DNA from: Bradyrhizobium sp. MOS003
Lineage (GTDB): Bacteria > Pseudomonadota > Alphaproteobacteria > Rhizobiales > Xanthobacteraceae
DNA: 64,000 nucleotides
Direction: 5' to 3'
Assembly (NCBI RefSeq): GCF_003020125.1
Contig: NZ_PYFW01000002.1
Coordinates: 1-64,000, forward strand
Shown here: in pieces, positions 17,726 to 26,298 of the stretch
Numbering within the stretch: position 1 is the first letter of the stretch
How the letters are laid out: the number at the start of each line of letters is the position of its first letter
Made by a program: the position numbers and the translations under genes
Notes under the pieces: generated by a model
Seen by the model: the letters and a program-made list of their open reading frames with translations, nothing else
What the model was told of the DNA's origin: nothing
The model's database searches: none

Positions 17726-18361
17726 ATGCTTCGTCTCGACCACATTACCGTCGCCGCCAACGACCTCGCCGAGGGCGTTGCCTATGTCGAGCAGGCACTC
17801 GGCATTGCGCCGCCTGCCGGCGGGGCGCATCCGCTGATGGGAACGCATAATCACCTGCTGCGGCTGAGCGAGACCTCGTTCCTCGAAGTCATCGCGCCGA
17901 ACCCGTCAGCGCCGGCACCAACCCGGCCGCGCTGGTTCGCGCTGGACGATCAGCGCGCGCATGCGGCGCTGGAGTTGTCACCCCGGCTCGTGACGTGGGT
18001 TGCGAACACGTCGGACATCAAATCCGCGCTCGCAACCATGCCGCATGCCGCCAGACCGGCAATCACGGTGACGCGCGGCACTCTCGAATGGCTGATCTCC
18101 GTCCCGCCGGATGGTTCGATGCCGTTTGGCGGCGCGTTCCCGACCATCATCGAGTGGCCAGCAGGTCCCCATCCGGCCTCGCGCATGGCCGAACTCGGCT
18201 GTTCGCTGGTGGCGTTCGAGATCCGGCATCCCGAGGCGGACACGATCGAAGCGGCGCTTTCGGGCTTCCTGGATGATCCGCGCATCCGCTTCAGTCACGA
18301 TCCCGCGCCTTCGTTTCGCGCGGTGATCCGGACGCCGAAGGGCGACCGCGAGCTGGTCTAG
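17726..18361 (+). CDS. VOC-family (glyoxalase-like) protein
   Basis: A 211-aa protein. It opens MLRLDHITVAANDLAEGVAYVEQALGI, the standard start of the glyoxalase-like fold, with the first metal-ligand His near residue 5. HPLMGTHNHLLRLSETSFLEVIAPN gives the second His and Glu. The second half (AELGCSLVAFEIRHPEAD and on) forms the other beta-alpha-beta unit. Function is open: glyoxalase, dioxygenase or binding protein. TTG at 17717 is possible, but the ATG at 17726 fits the family start. Confidence 0.75.
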   Translation: MLRLDHITVAANDLAEGVAYVEQALGIAPPAGGAHPLMGTHNHLLRLSETSFLEVIAPNPSAPAPTRPRWFALDDQRAHAALELSPRLVTWVANTSDIKSALATMPHAARPAITVTRGTLEWLISVPPDGSMPFGGAFPTIIEWPAGPHPASRMAELGCSLVAFEIRHPEADTIEAALSGFLDDPRIRFSHDPAPSFRAVIRTPKGDRELV

Positions 18362-18503
18362 CCGCCTCCGGAACGCCGCCCCTTCAAAAATACGAACAAT
18401 TACATAGATATAGCTCACGAAACGTCGCCGGCGCCGTTCGGCCGGGCACGCATGGGCCTGCCTGAACGGCATCGGCGGCGAAGGCCTGCCCGGACACCAT
18501 TAA

Positions 18504-18531
18504 CTTGTCTGTCGTCACCGGCCGCTACAAT
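18504..18531 (+). promoter_or_regulatory. Possible promoter for the URC cluster
   Basis: CTTGTC (18504-18509), a 16-base spacer and TACAAT (18526-18531) resemble an alphaproteobacterial sigma-70 promoter about 90 bases upstream of the first URC gene. The match is modest. Confidence 0.3.
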
Positions 18532-18620
18532 ATGTTGGATTGATCTTGCGTCGCCGGTGGCGCCGCGACCAAGCCAGGCCCGTCCGAGCGGCGGGCCGTT
18601 GGCTTTTTGGGAGTTTGGTC

Positions 18621-19877
18621 ATGAGCCGCGCGAACCGTACCGACCACATCCGCCTGACCTCCCATCCGGAGCCGGGCCGGGCAGCCGCCTTCCCGATCCA
18701 TTGGGGTGCCGCGGACGCGCGAGCCCGCGGGCCGATCATCGGCACGGTGTCGCGCGCCGGGGATCGCAACGTGATCGGCAGCCATGGCGGGTCCTATGCG
18801 ATGTACCGTGCGCTCGCAGTGTCCGCCGGCGCGCTCGATCCGATCAGGAGGCCCGACCTCACCAACACCTTTCCGGCCGCGACCATCGGCCCGTTCGAGC
18901 AATGGCGCGATCCCGCCAAGATCGTCGCGCTCGATCCGTGGGGGCATCTGGTCGCCGAGAATTTCGGCAAGGAAATCGCCGAGGGATCCGACATCAGGCC
19001 CAGCATCGCGGTGACCCGCGCGCGGCTCGACCTGCCGGAGATCCGCGAGGCGCTGGCCGCAAAACGCTTACGCGCCGACGGCGAGGTCGTGCACGCCAAT
19101 GGCAGCGTCTCCGTGGTGAAGATCGCGATTGATCCGGTCTGGTACCTGCCCGGCCTTGCGGAGCGCTTCGGCACCGGCGAGACCGAGCTGCGGCGCACGC
19201 TGTTCGAACAGACCGCCGGCATGTTCCCCGAACTCGTCACGCGTCCGGACATGAAGGTGTTCCTGCCGCCGATCGGCGGCACCACCGTCTACATGTTCGG
19301 CGATGTGACGAAACTGCCGGACCATCGCACCAAGATCACCTGCCGCGTGCATGACGAGTGCAACGGCTCCGACGTGTTCGGCTCCGACATCTGCACCTGC
19401 CGGCCCTATCTCATCCACGGCATCGAGGAATCCGCGCGCGGCGCGCAGGAGGGCGGGCTCGGGCTCGTGATCTACAACCGCAAGGAAGGCCGCGCGCTCG
19501 GCGAGGTCACGAAATTCCTGGTCTACAATGCGCGCAAGCGCCAGGAGGACGGCGATGCGGCCGCCGCTTATTTCGAGCGCACCGAATGCGTCGCGGGCGT
19601 CCAGGATGCCCGCTTCCAGCAATTGATGCCGGACACGATCCATTGGCTCGGCCTGAAGCGCATCGACCGCTTCCTGTCGATGAGCGACATGAAGCACGAT
19701 GCGCTGACCTCGCAGGGCATCGACATCGTCGAGCGCGTGCCGATCCCGCTGGAGCTGATTCCCGCCGACGCCCATGTCGAGATCGCCGCGAAGAAGGCCG
19801 CCGGCTATTACTCGACCGACATCGCGCCGGAGAAGGACGTGAACGGCGTGGTCGGGCGTTCGCTGGAAAAATACTGA
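18621..19877 (+). CDS. URC1-type GTP cyclohydrolase II homologue
   Basis: A 418-aa protein related to RibA. The zinc cysteines are Cys247, Cys258 and Cys260 in RVHDECNGSDVFGSDICTC. The catalytic region reads VIYNRKEGRALGEV (about 283-296), where RibA has EGRGIGL. The N-terminal 200 residues are not part of standard RibA. In the yeast Lachancea kluyveri, URC1 is a RibA homologue needed for uracil catabolism and is thought to open the pyrimidine ring. The next two genes are a URC4 homologue and a uracil phosphoribosyltransferase, so uracil degradation is a better call than riboflavin synthesis. GGGAG precedes the ATG at 18621. Confidence 0.8.
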   Translation: MSRANRTDHIRLTSHPEPGRAAAFPIHWGAADARARGPIIGTVSRAGDRNVIGSHGGSYAMYRALAVSAGALDPIRRPDLTNTFPAATIGPFEQWRDPAKIVALDPWGHLVAENFGKEIAEGSDIRPSIAVTRARLDLPEIREALAAKRLRADGEVVHANGSVSVVKIAIDPVWYLPGLAERFGTGETELRRTLFEQTAGMFPELVTRPDMKVFLPPIGGTTVYMFGDVTKLPDHRTKITCRVHDECNGSDVFGSDICTCRPYLIHGIEESARGAQEGGLGLVIYNRKEGRALGEVTKFLVYNARKRQEDGDAAAAYFERTECVAGVQDARFQQLMPDTIHWLGLKRIDRFLSMSDMKHDALTSQGIDIVERVPIPLELIPADAHVEIAAKKAAGYYSTDIAPEKDVNGVVGRSLEKY

Positions 19878-19884
19878 TCGCGCG

Positions 19885-21123
19885 ATGGCGAACGCTTTGG
19901 AATTGCACGCACGCTCGCTACTCACCGCAGATGCGGTGCGCGCGCGGGCCGGGCAGATGCTGGAGATTGGCCTTGCCGGCGGCTTGAGCCACTTCACGAT
20001 TGATCTCGACCGCATGGATGGCGTCGCGGAGGCCGTGCTCGCGGTGACGCGCAAAGCCTATCCGACGCCGGAGATTCCGTTCCACGCGCGCTGGCGGCAC
20101 TTTGTGATCGGCGGCACCGATCGCTGGGCGAGGCTAGCCGACGCGGCCTCGTGGCCGGATCGCGCCGCGCGGGCGCGCGCGGAGTTCGACCTCGCCATCG
20201 TCAGCGTGCTGCTCGATGCCGGCGCGGGCGCGGTGTGGCGATATCGCGATGCCCCGACGGGCGGGAGCATCGGCCGGTCCGAGGGGCTCGCTATCGCGAG
20301 CCTCGACATGTTCGCGAGTGGTCTTTTCTCGGGTGATGCGCGCAGCCCCTTCAGGGCCGATGCCGAGGTGTTGGCAAAGCTGCCGCTCGCCGCACTCACG
20401 TCAGCCTTTCAGGTGAGCGATGCCAATCCGCTGGTCGGGCTCGACGGGCGCACCGATCTGTTGCGGCGTCTGGGCCGGCACGTCGCCGAGCGCGCCGACG
20501 TCTTCGGCCTGTGCGATACGCCGCGTCCGGGCGGCCTGTTCGACCACATCGCGGCGCAGGCGAATAGCGGCGCCGTTGCCGCGCCCGCGATCCTGTCGGC
20601 GGTGCTGAACCAGCTCGGACCGATCTGGCCGTCGCGGCTCGAACTCGCGGGCGTCCCGCTCGGCGATTGCTGGCGGCACCCGGCGATCAAGGCGGACGAC
20701 GGAACGGCCGGCCTCGTGCCGCTGCACAAGCTGTCGCAATGGCTGAGCTATTCGCTGATCGAGCCGCTGCAGCGCGCCGGCCTCGACGTCACCGACATCG
20801 ACGGCCTGACCGGGCTTGCCGAATATCGCAACGGCGGGCTGTTCGTCGATCACGAGGTGCTGCGGTTACGCGACGCCGCGGATGCCGAGCGCGCGCATGC
20901 GGTGGATTCGCTGCTGGTCGTGGAATGGCGTGCGTTGACGGTGGCGCTGCTGGACCGGCTGGCCGAACTGGTTCGCGCAAAGCTCGGCCGCACGCCGGAG
21001 TCCCTGCCGCTTGCCAGCATATTGGAAGGCGGCACCTGGGCCGCCGGCCGTGCCATTGCGTTTGCGCGCCGGCCCGACGGTTCACCGCCCATCAAGGTGA
21101 TCAGCGACGGCACGGTTTTCTAG
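19885..21123 (+). CDS. URC4/Urg3-family (DUF1688) protein
   Basis: A 412-aa protein recognised as URC4/DUF1688: [46 protein letters not shown] and, later, [33 protein letters not shown] and [15 protein letters not shown]. The biochemical activity is unknown. In fungi it is required for uracil catabolism along with URC1. It starts 7 bases after the URC1 stop, which points to one transcript. Confidence 0.85.
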   Translation: MANALELHARSLLTADAVRARAGQMLEIGLAGGLSHFTIDLDRMDGVAEAVLAVTRKAYPTPEIPFHARWRHFVIGGTDRWARLADAASWPDRAARARAEFDLAIVSVLLDAGAGAVWRYRDAPTGGSIGRSEGLAIASLDMFASGLFSGDARSPFRADAEVLAKLPLAALTSAFQVSDANPLVGLDGRTDLLRRLGRHVAERADVFGLCDTPRPGGLFDHIAAQANSGAVAAPAILSAVLNQLGPIWPSRLELAGVPLGDCWRHPAIKADDGTAGLVPLHKLSQWLSYSLIEPLQRAGLDVTDIDGLTGLAEYRNGGLFVDHEVLRLRDAADAERAHAVDSLLVVEWRALTVALLDRLAELVRAKLGRTPESLPLASILEGGTWAAGRAIAFARRPDGSPPIKVISDGTVF

Positions 21124-21268
21124 CCCTCTCCCCTTGTGGGAGAGGGTGCCTCGCGAAAGCGAGGCGGGTGAGGGGTCTGCCTCCACGGACATATCTCTCG
21201 CTTGAGTTCGTGGAAGCAGACCCCTCATCCGGCGCTTCGCGCCACCTTCTCCCACAGGGGGAGAAGGG
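21124..21268. repeat. Palindromic intergenic repeat, family B (copy 2)
   Basis: CCCTCTCCCCTTGTGGGAGAGG at the left end is self-complementary apart from its tip and pairs with the right end (CTTCTCCCACAGGGGGAGAAG); these are 22- and 21-base stretches, summarised as CTCTCCCC and its complement. GTCTGCCTCCACG and CGTGGAAGCAGAC form an inner pair. It separates the URC4 gene from upp inside the cluster. Confidence 0.9.
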
Positions 21269-21284
21269 AAGAAGAGAGCATCCC

Positions 21285-21914
21285 ATGGAAGGCGTCACGA
21301 TCGTCGATCATCCGCTGGTGCAGCACAAGCTGACGCTGGTGCGGGACAAATCCATCTCGACAAAGTCGTTCCGCGAGCTGATCAAGGAGATCGGCATGCT
21401 GCTTTGCTACGAGGTGACGCGGGATCTGCCGCTCGCCGACACCGTGATCGAGACACCGCTGGCGACGATGCACTCGGCCAAGATCGCGGGCAAGAAGCTG
21501 GTGTTCGTGCCGATGCTGCGCGCCGGCACCACCTTCGTCGACGGCATGATGGATCTGGTGCCGACCGCGCGCGTCGCCCATATCGGGCTCTACCGCGAGC
21601 CGCACAGCTTTGCCGCGGTCGAGTATTTCTTCAAATCGCCGTCCGACCTCAGCGAGCGCCTGGCCATCGTGGTGACGCCTGTCGTCGCCACCGCCAACAC
21701 GACTGTGGCCGCCATCGACCGGCTCAAGGAGCGCGGCGCAAAGGACATCCGCCTCGCCTGCCTGATTGCGGCACCTGAAGGGCTCGAACGGCTGCGCGGC
21801 CTGCATCCGGACGTGCCGATCTGGACCGCGGCGGTGGACGAGGGCCTGGACGACAACGGCTTCATCCTGCCGGGCCTCGGCGATGCCGGCGACCGCGCCT
21901 ACGGAACGCGATGA
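21285..21914 (+). CDS. Uracil phosphoribosyltransferase, divergent
   Basis: A 209-aa UPRT that converts uracil and PRPP to [20 protein letters not shown] (77-93), AAPEG (162-166) and the C-terminal [13 protein letters not shown] (196-208) are conserved. The PRPP loop, normally DPMLATGGS, is TPVVATANT (131-139), and the usual YRD is YRE. The URC pathway begins with UMP formation, so this gene probably feeds URC1. AGGGAA-type sequence lies before the ATG at 21285. Confidence 0.85.
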   Translation: MEGVTIVDHPLVQHKLTLVRDKSISTKSFRELIKEIGMLLCYEVTRDLPLADTVIETPLATMHSAKIAGKKLVFVPMLRAGTTFVDGMMDLVPTARVAHIGLYREPHSFAAVEYFFKSPSDLSERLAIVVTPVVATANTTVAAIDRLKERGAKDIRLACLIAAPEGLERLRGLHPDVPIWTAAVDEGLDDNGFILPGLGDAGDRAYGTR

Positions 21915-21977
21915 GTATCCCCATTTAGGAACCGCGACCCCGGCACGAGGTTCTCCTGCTCAAGCATGGAGACACCG

Positions 21978-22190
21978 ATGCCCCTTCAGAACGATAATCC
22001 CGGAACCAACCGAGCACGTCACAACAGCCCGGTGGGCTGGGCCATTGGCGCGATGTTCGTGATTGCCGTGATCGCCACCGTGTTCTTCTACAATGGCCGC
22101 CAGCTTGGCCCACAGACCACGACCGCGAACCCGAACACGGCGCCGAACGTCACGACCGGGTCGAACCCGCCTGCCGCGCCGACGAAGTAA
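21978..22190 (+). CDS. Small single-pass membrane protein
   Basis: A 70-aa protein. One transmembrane helix (VGWAIGAMFVIAVIATVFFY, about residues 18-37) lies between a polar N-terminus (PLQNDNPGTNRARH) and a short Thr/Pro/Asn-rich tail. GGAGA sits 7 bases before the ATG at 21978, so that start is preferred over 21966. No family recognised. It converges on the M48 gene. Confidence 0.6.
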   Translation: MPLQNDNPGTNRARHNSPVGWAIGAMFVIAVIATVFFYNGRQLGPQTTTANPNTAPNVTTGSNPPAAPTK

Positions 22191-22208
22191 CACGCTGAGG
22201 GCGCGCCC

Positions 22209-23321
22209 TCACACCTTCCCGCTGCCGCAGATCAGCTTCAGGGATTGCCACTCCTTGTCGGTCAGCAGCGGCGGGCCGGAGGCCGGGCGATCCTCCCTCG
22301 TCATGCGCGCGAGGCGGTCCTCGGTCAGCGGGTGGCTGGCGAGGATCGTCGTCAGCGTGGAGCCGCCCTCCTTGCCGGTGATGCGGTACATCAGTTCAAA
22401 AGCGGGCTTCGGCGAGCGGCCGAGCTTGTGCATGACCTCGATCGCGAACGTATCGGCAGCGGTCTCTGCCTCGCGCGAATAGGAGGCTTCGACCACGCTA
22501 CGCGAGGCGAAGATCACGGCGGATGAGCCGGTGACGTCGCCGAACAACAGGCCGATCAGGAACGAGGTGCCGCCGTTGTAGATCAGGCCGCGCATGTTGT
22601 CGTAATGCTTGAGATGGCCGAGCTCGTGGGCGAGGATGCCGGCGAGTTCGTCGGGGTTCTGCGCCTTGTCGAGCAGGCCCCTCAACACATAGACCTTGCC
22701 GCCGGGCAGCGCGAACGCGTTCGGCACCGGGGTCGGCAGCACGCCCGCCGTCATGGAATCGTCGTCGAGGCCGGCGGCATCGCGCAGGCGGTTGACCAGC
22801 TTCGTGAACGCGGCCTTGCCGGCGGGGTCTTCGCACACGCTGCGGCCGAAGATGGTCTTCACCTGGACTTCGGAGGCATCGCCGATGCGCCGCTCGATCG
22901 GTTTCGGGACCAGCGGCGCTAGACGGTCGGCGGCGAGCGGCACGCCGAACAGCACGACGCAGACGATGGAGACGGCAGCGGCCACCGACCAGCCGACGAT
23001 CTTTGCGACGCCGCGGCGCGAGGTCCCGTGCTCGTCGAGGTGAGTGCAGCGGACCGTCACGTCAGCGGCCAGCGCCGCGTCGCGGATCTCGAGCCGCGCC
23101 AGCGGCGGCGCCGTGGTGCACGCCAGGCGCAAGATCCCGGCCGGACTGTCGGCGCGGCGGATGTCGGCATAGGCCCAGCGAACCAGTGCACCGCCCTCCT
23201 CGAGGATTTCGAGCGCATCGGCGAACGTCAGTATCACCTGCCGTCTTCGGCTCGACGTGCCGTCGAAGAAGATGGTCGGCTTGGCGGACTGCGCCGGCGC
23301 CTCGGCAAACACGTCACTCAC
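22209..23321 (-). CDS. M48-family zinc metallopeptidase
   Basis: A 370-aa protein. A soluble N-terminal part (1-105) precedes one transmembrane segment (about 108-131). The catalytic domain has HELGH at 232-236 (zinc ligands His232 and His236, general base Glu233) and ETAAD at 286-290, where Glu286 is the third ligand. The C-terminal SHPLTEDRLARM phrase is typical of M48. The GTG start is 3 bases from the stop of the DUF898 gene, so the two are translationally coupled. Probably a membrane-bound peptidase of envelope proteins. Confidence 0.88.
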   Translation of the reverse strand: MSDVFAEAPAQSAKPTIFFDGTSSRRRQVILTFADALEILEEGGALVRWAYADIRRADSPAGILRLACTTAPPLARLEIRDAALAADVTVRCTHLDEHGTSRRGVAKIVGWSVAAAVSIVCVVLFGVPLAADRLAPLVPKPIERRIGDASEVQVKTIFGRSVCEDPAGKAAFTKLVNRLRDAAGLDDDSMTAGVLPTPVPNAFALPGGKVYVLRGLLDKAQNPDELAGILAHELGHLKHYDNMRGLIYNGGTSFLIGLLFGDVTGSSAVIFASRSVVEASYSREAETAADTFAIEVMHKLGRSPKPAFELMYRITGKEGGSTLTTILASHPLTEDRLARMTREDRPASGPPLLTDKEWQSLKLICGSGKV

Positions 23322-23324
23322 AGC

Positions 23325-24479
23325 TCAGAATCCCGCGACATCGAGCCCGTCGGCAAAACCTTCGCCGAGCGCGCTGGCAAGCTGACCGCTGCCGCGCACG
23401 TCCGCCGCGGCCGCGATGTCGTGCACCTCGACGGTCTCCAGCACCTTGGCCCAGAGATCACGCTGAAGATAGACCCGCATGACGATGTTGATCGCCAGCG
23501 CCAGGGCGAGATAGCCAATCACCATCATCAGCATCAACGGGATGCTCCTGGCGGCATTGTCGGAGCCGAACACCTGATCCGCCGGAACGCCGCTCAGCTG
23601 GACGACCAGCAAGGCGCTGCCGCCGAGATAGGCGGAGAAAGCCATCGAGAGCAGCGTCCACCAGCCGATCACCTTCCAATACAGGCCGTAGAAGGCGTCG
23701 TGCGGCAGGTCCGAGGACAGGCTGACGCCGCCGATGCGGATGCCGTCGAGCCACCAGCGCCATTCGCGCGCCTTGAACTCGGCATAGAAGAACGGTGCGA
23801 GCGGGAAAATCAGCAGCGCGATCGGGCTGAGCAGCCATAGCCACCAGGCGCGCTTGAAGAGGGTCCAGCCGTCGCCCTCGAAATCGCCGCGTAAATCGCC
23901 GTAATGGCTGTGCTGCATCTTGTAGCGTTCGAGCGCGGCCGCGCGCCAGGGGAGCGCCAGGCCGAGCGTCAGCAACGTGAGCAAGCCCCACGCCATGGCG
24001 CGGAACGAATAGGCCCAGCCCGAGCCGTCCATCCAAAAGCGAACGCCGCGCCAGACCGTGCGCGTCAGCCGGTAGCGCCGCGCGCGAAAAATCGCGAACT
24101 GGCCGAAGGCGTAGAAGCCGATGAACAGCGGCGTCGAGGCAAAGCCCTGCCAGCGCTCGAATTCGATGCCGATCAGGAAGTAGGCGAGGTAGATCGGCAC
24201 CAGGATCGCGAGCGCGAACAGGAAGCCGACCAAAAGCTCCTTGGCGCGGCCGGTATATTCGGCAGCATCGCCATCGATCGCGGTGTTCGCCCACAGATGA
24301 CGGCGAATGTCGGTGACCAGCCAGAACCGGTAGAAGCCGAAGGTGACGAGCTCCAGCATGGCACCCTTGGTGACCATTTTCCGGAATTCGGTGCGGTCAC
24401 CGCTGAAATCGACCCGCGTGGGCGGCAGCGGCGGCGGCAGGGGCTCGAAGCCGATCGGGGTCCATTGCATGTCGTTCAC
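23325..24479 (-). CDS. DUF898 (YjgN-family) membrane protein
   Basis: A 384-aa protein. The N-terminal part has the paired motifs FSGDRTEFRKMVTKGAMLELVTFGFYRFW and LWANTAIDGDAAEYTGRAKELLVGF, which are characteristic of DUF898/YjgN. A second copy of the unit begins near YSFRAMAWGLLTLLTLGLALPW and RYKMQHSHYGD. About six or seven hydrophobic segments follow. The GTG at 24479 has GAGGT 8 bases before it; an ATG three codons on is the alternative. The M48 peptidase follows immediately, a pairing I recall from other proteobacteria. Role unknown. Confidence 0.8.
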   Translation of the reverse strand: MNDMQWTPIGFEPLPPPLPPTRVDFSGDRTEFRKMVTKGAMLELVTFGFYRFWLVTDIRRHLWANTAIDGDAAEYTGRAKELLVGFLFALAILVPIYLAYFLIGIEFERWQGFASTPLFIGFYAFGQFAIFRARRYRLTRTVWRGVRFWMDGSGWAYSFRAMAWGLLTLLTLGLALPWRAAALERYKMQHSHYGDLRGDFEGDGWTLFKRAWWLWLLSPIALLIFPLAPFFYAEFKAREWRWWLDGIRIGGVSLSSDLPHDAFYGLYWKVIGWWTLLSMAFSAYLGGSALLVVQLSGVPADQVFGSDNAARSIPLMLMMVIGYLALALAINIVMRVYLQRDLWAKVLETVEVHDIAAAADVRGSGQLASALGEGFADGLDVAGF

Positions 24480-24849
24480 GGTGGCAACCTCGGGATGCGG
24501 TCTTGGTCGGGTCAAACTATAGATCAGAGGTTAGTCGCCCCTGAGATGGCGGGGTTCGATTTGCCTCGATTCCAGTCGGTTTCTGGCACGAATTCACGAC
24601 AAACGGTGTGCGGAGGGTCACGCTGGCCAGGTCCTGTAGCCCGGGTGAGGGGAGCGATACCCTGGACCGCGCGAGCAAAGTCCCGGATGTCGCTTCGCTC
24701 ATCCAGACTACGCATCCAACCCTCTCGCAAAGGTCGGTTGTGACAAAACTCGCCCTTGCTCCGGCGGGGACAACCGGCTGTAATTGCAAATCAAATACCG
24801 CAGCGCAGAATTCAACGAGAACGCGCGGTACGTGCCAGGGAGAACGGTC
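24480..24849. other. Intergenic region between DUF898 gene and P450 pair
   Basis: A 370-base gap between divergent genes. It carries one family D repeat (24636-24712). The rest, including AT-rich DNA near 24770-24800, presumably holds both promoters, but I see no clear motif. Confidence 0.5.
24636..24712. repeat. Palindromic intergenic repeat, family D (copy 2)
   Basis: GTAGCCCGGGTGAG at the left pairs imperfectly with CTCATCCAGACTACG at the right. GCGATACCCTGG and CCCGGATGTCGC are the inner arms. More degenerate than the copy at 33792-33873. Confidence 0.65.
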
Positions 24850-26115
24850 ATGCATGGGACCATTGAGAGCGCGGCCAAGCTCGACGCATTGCGCGAGCGT
24901 GCGTCGACACTGCCGCTGGAGCAATTCGATCCGGGCGATCCGGAATTGTTCAGGACCGATACGTTCTGGCCGTATTTCGATCGGCTGCGCCGGGAAGATC
25001 CCGTGCACTATTGCAAGGACTCGATGTTCGGACCCTATTGGTCGGTGACGCGCTACAACGACATCATGGAGATCGAGACCAACCACGCCGTGTTCTCCTC
25101 GGCCTCCTCGCTCGGCGGCATTACCATCCGCGATATCGACCCCGACCTGCGCCGCGAGAGCTTCATCTCGATGGACCCGCCGCGCCATGCCGCGCAGCGC
25201 AAGACCGTGGCACCGATGTTCACGCCGACGCATCTGGACAATCTCGCGCTCAACATCCGCAAGCGCTCGGCGGAGTGCCTCGACAATCTGCCGCGCGGTG
25301 AAGTGTTCGACTGGGTCGATCGCGTCTCGATCGAACTCACCACGCAGATGCTGGCCGTGCTGTTCGATTTCCCCTGGGAGGACCGTCGCAAGCTGACGCG
25401 CTGGTCCGATATCGCCACCACGATTCCCGGCCCTGACGGGCTCGTCGCAACCGAAGACGAGCGGCAGGCCGAGCTGGCCGAATGCGCCGGCTATTTCGCG
25501 AGGCTGTGGAAGGAGCGCATCGCGCAGCCGCCGAAGAGCGATCTGCTCTCGATGATGGCGCATGGCGCCGCGACACGCGACATGGACGCCAAGAACTTCC
25601 TCGGCAATCTCGTGCTGTTGATCGTCGGCGGCAACGACACCACGCGCAACACGATGTCGGGCTCTCTGCTCGCGCTGAGCCAGCATCCGGAGCAATATCG
25701 CAAGCTGCGCGAAAACCCCGCATTGCTCGACAGTTTCGTTCCTGAGGTAATCCGCTGGCAGACGCCGCTGGCGCATATGCGGCGCACCGCACTCGCCGAC
25801 TTCGAGTTCCGCGGCAAGCAGATCAAGAAAGGTGACAAGGTCGTGATGTGGTACGTCTCGGGCAACCGGGACGAGGAGGCGATCGAGAAGCCCTACGACT
25901 TCATCATCGACCGCGCCCGCCCGCGCACGCATCTGTCCTTCGGCTTCGGCATCCACCGCTGCGTGGGTCTCAGGCTTGCTGAACTCCAGCTCAAGATAAT
26001 TTGGGAAGAAATCCTTAGACGTTTCGACCATATTGATGTGGTCGGCGAGCCGAAGCGGGTCTATTCCAGCTTCGTGAAGGGTCTGGAAGAGCTGCCGGTG
26101 AAGATTGCGGCGTGA
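24850..26115 (+). CDS. Cytochrome P450, CYP153-like (first of tandem pair)
   Basis: A 421-aa soluble P450. The I-helix motif is GGNDTTRN at 260-267, the K-helix ExxR is in PEVIRWQ, and the haem ligand is Cys371 in FGFGIHRCVG. The I-helix wording GGNDTTRNTM and the RTHLSFGFGIHRCVG signature recall CYP153, which hydroxylates alkanes or fatty-acid termini using ferredoxin. No ferredoxin or reductase gene is adjacent. AGGGAG precedes the ATG at 24850. About 200 bases separate it from its paralogue. Confidence 0.85.
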   Translation: MHGTIESAAKLDALRERASTLPLEQFDPGDPELFRTDTFWPYFDRLRREDPVHYCKDSMFGPYWSVTRYNDIMEIETNHAVFSSASSLGGITIRDIDPDLRRESFISMDPPRHAAQRKTVAPMFTPTHLDNLALNIRKRSAECLDNLPRGEVFDWVDRVSIELTTQMLAVLFDFPWEDRRKLTRWSDIATTIPGPDGLVATEDERQAELAECAGYFARLWKERIAQPPKSDLLSMMAHGAATRDMDAKNFLGNLVLLIVGGNDTTRNTMSGSLLALSQHPEQYRKLRENPALLDSFVPEVIRWQTPLAHMRRTALADFEFRGKQIKKGDKVVMWYVSGNRDEEAIEKPYDFIIDRARPRTHLSFGFGIHRCVGLRLAELQLKIIWEEILRRFDHIDVVGEPKRVYSSFVKGLEELPVKIAA

Positions 26116-26123
26116 ATGGAAGA

Positions 26124-26268
26124 CCCCCTCGCCGCGCTTTCGGGGAGAGCGTTGGGGTGAGTGGGAGTCTCCACGAGGAAGGTAACAGCCGAATCGCGGA
26201 GAGTCCCCCTCACCCGGAATCCGCGCTTTCAGCGCGAATTCCGGCCTCTCCCCGCAAGCGGGGAGAGG
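26124..26268. repeat. Palindromic intergenic repeat, family B (copy 3)
   Basis: The left half has CCCCTCGCCGCGCTTTCGGG and the right end GCCTCTCCCCGCAAGCGGGG; GGAATCCGCGC and GCGCGAATTCC form an inner hairpin. It lies between the two P450 genes. Confidence 0.8.
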
Positions 26269-26298
26269 CGAAGGAAGAGAAACACTGGAGCCACGACG

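Noticed and set aside
18621..19877. Riboflavin-biosynthetic RibA.
   Set aside because: Altered catalytic phrase, long N-terminal extension and linkage to URC4 and UPRT point to uracil catabolism.
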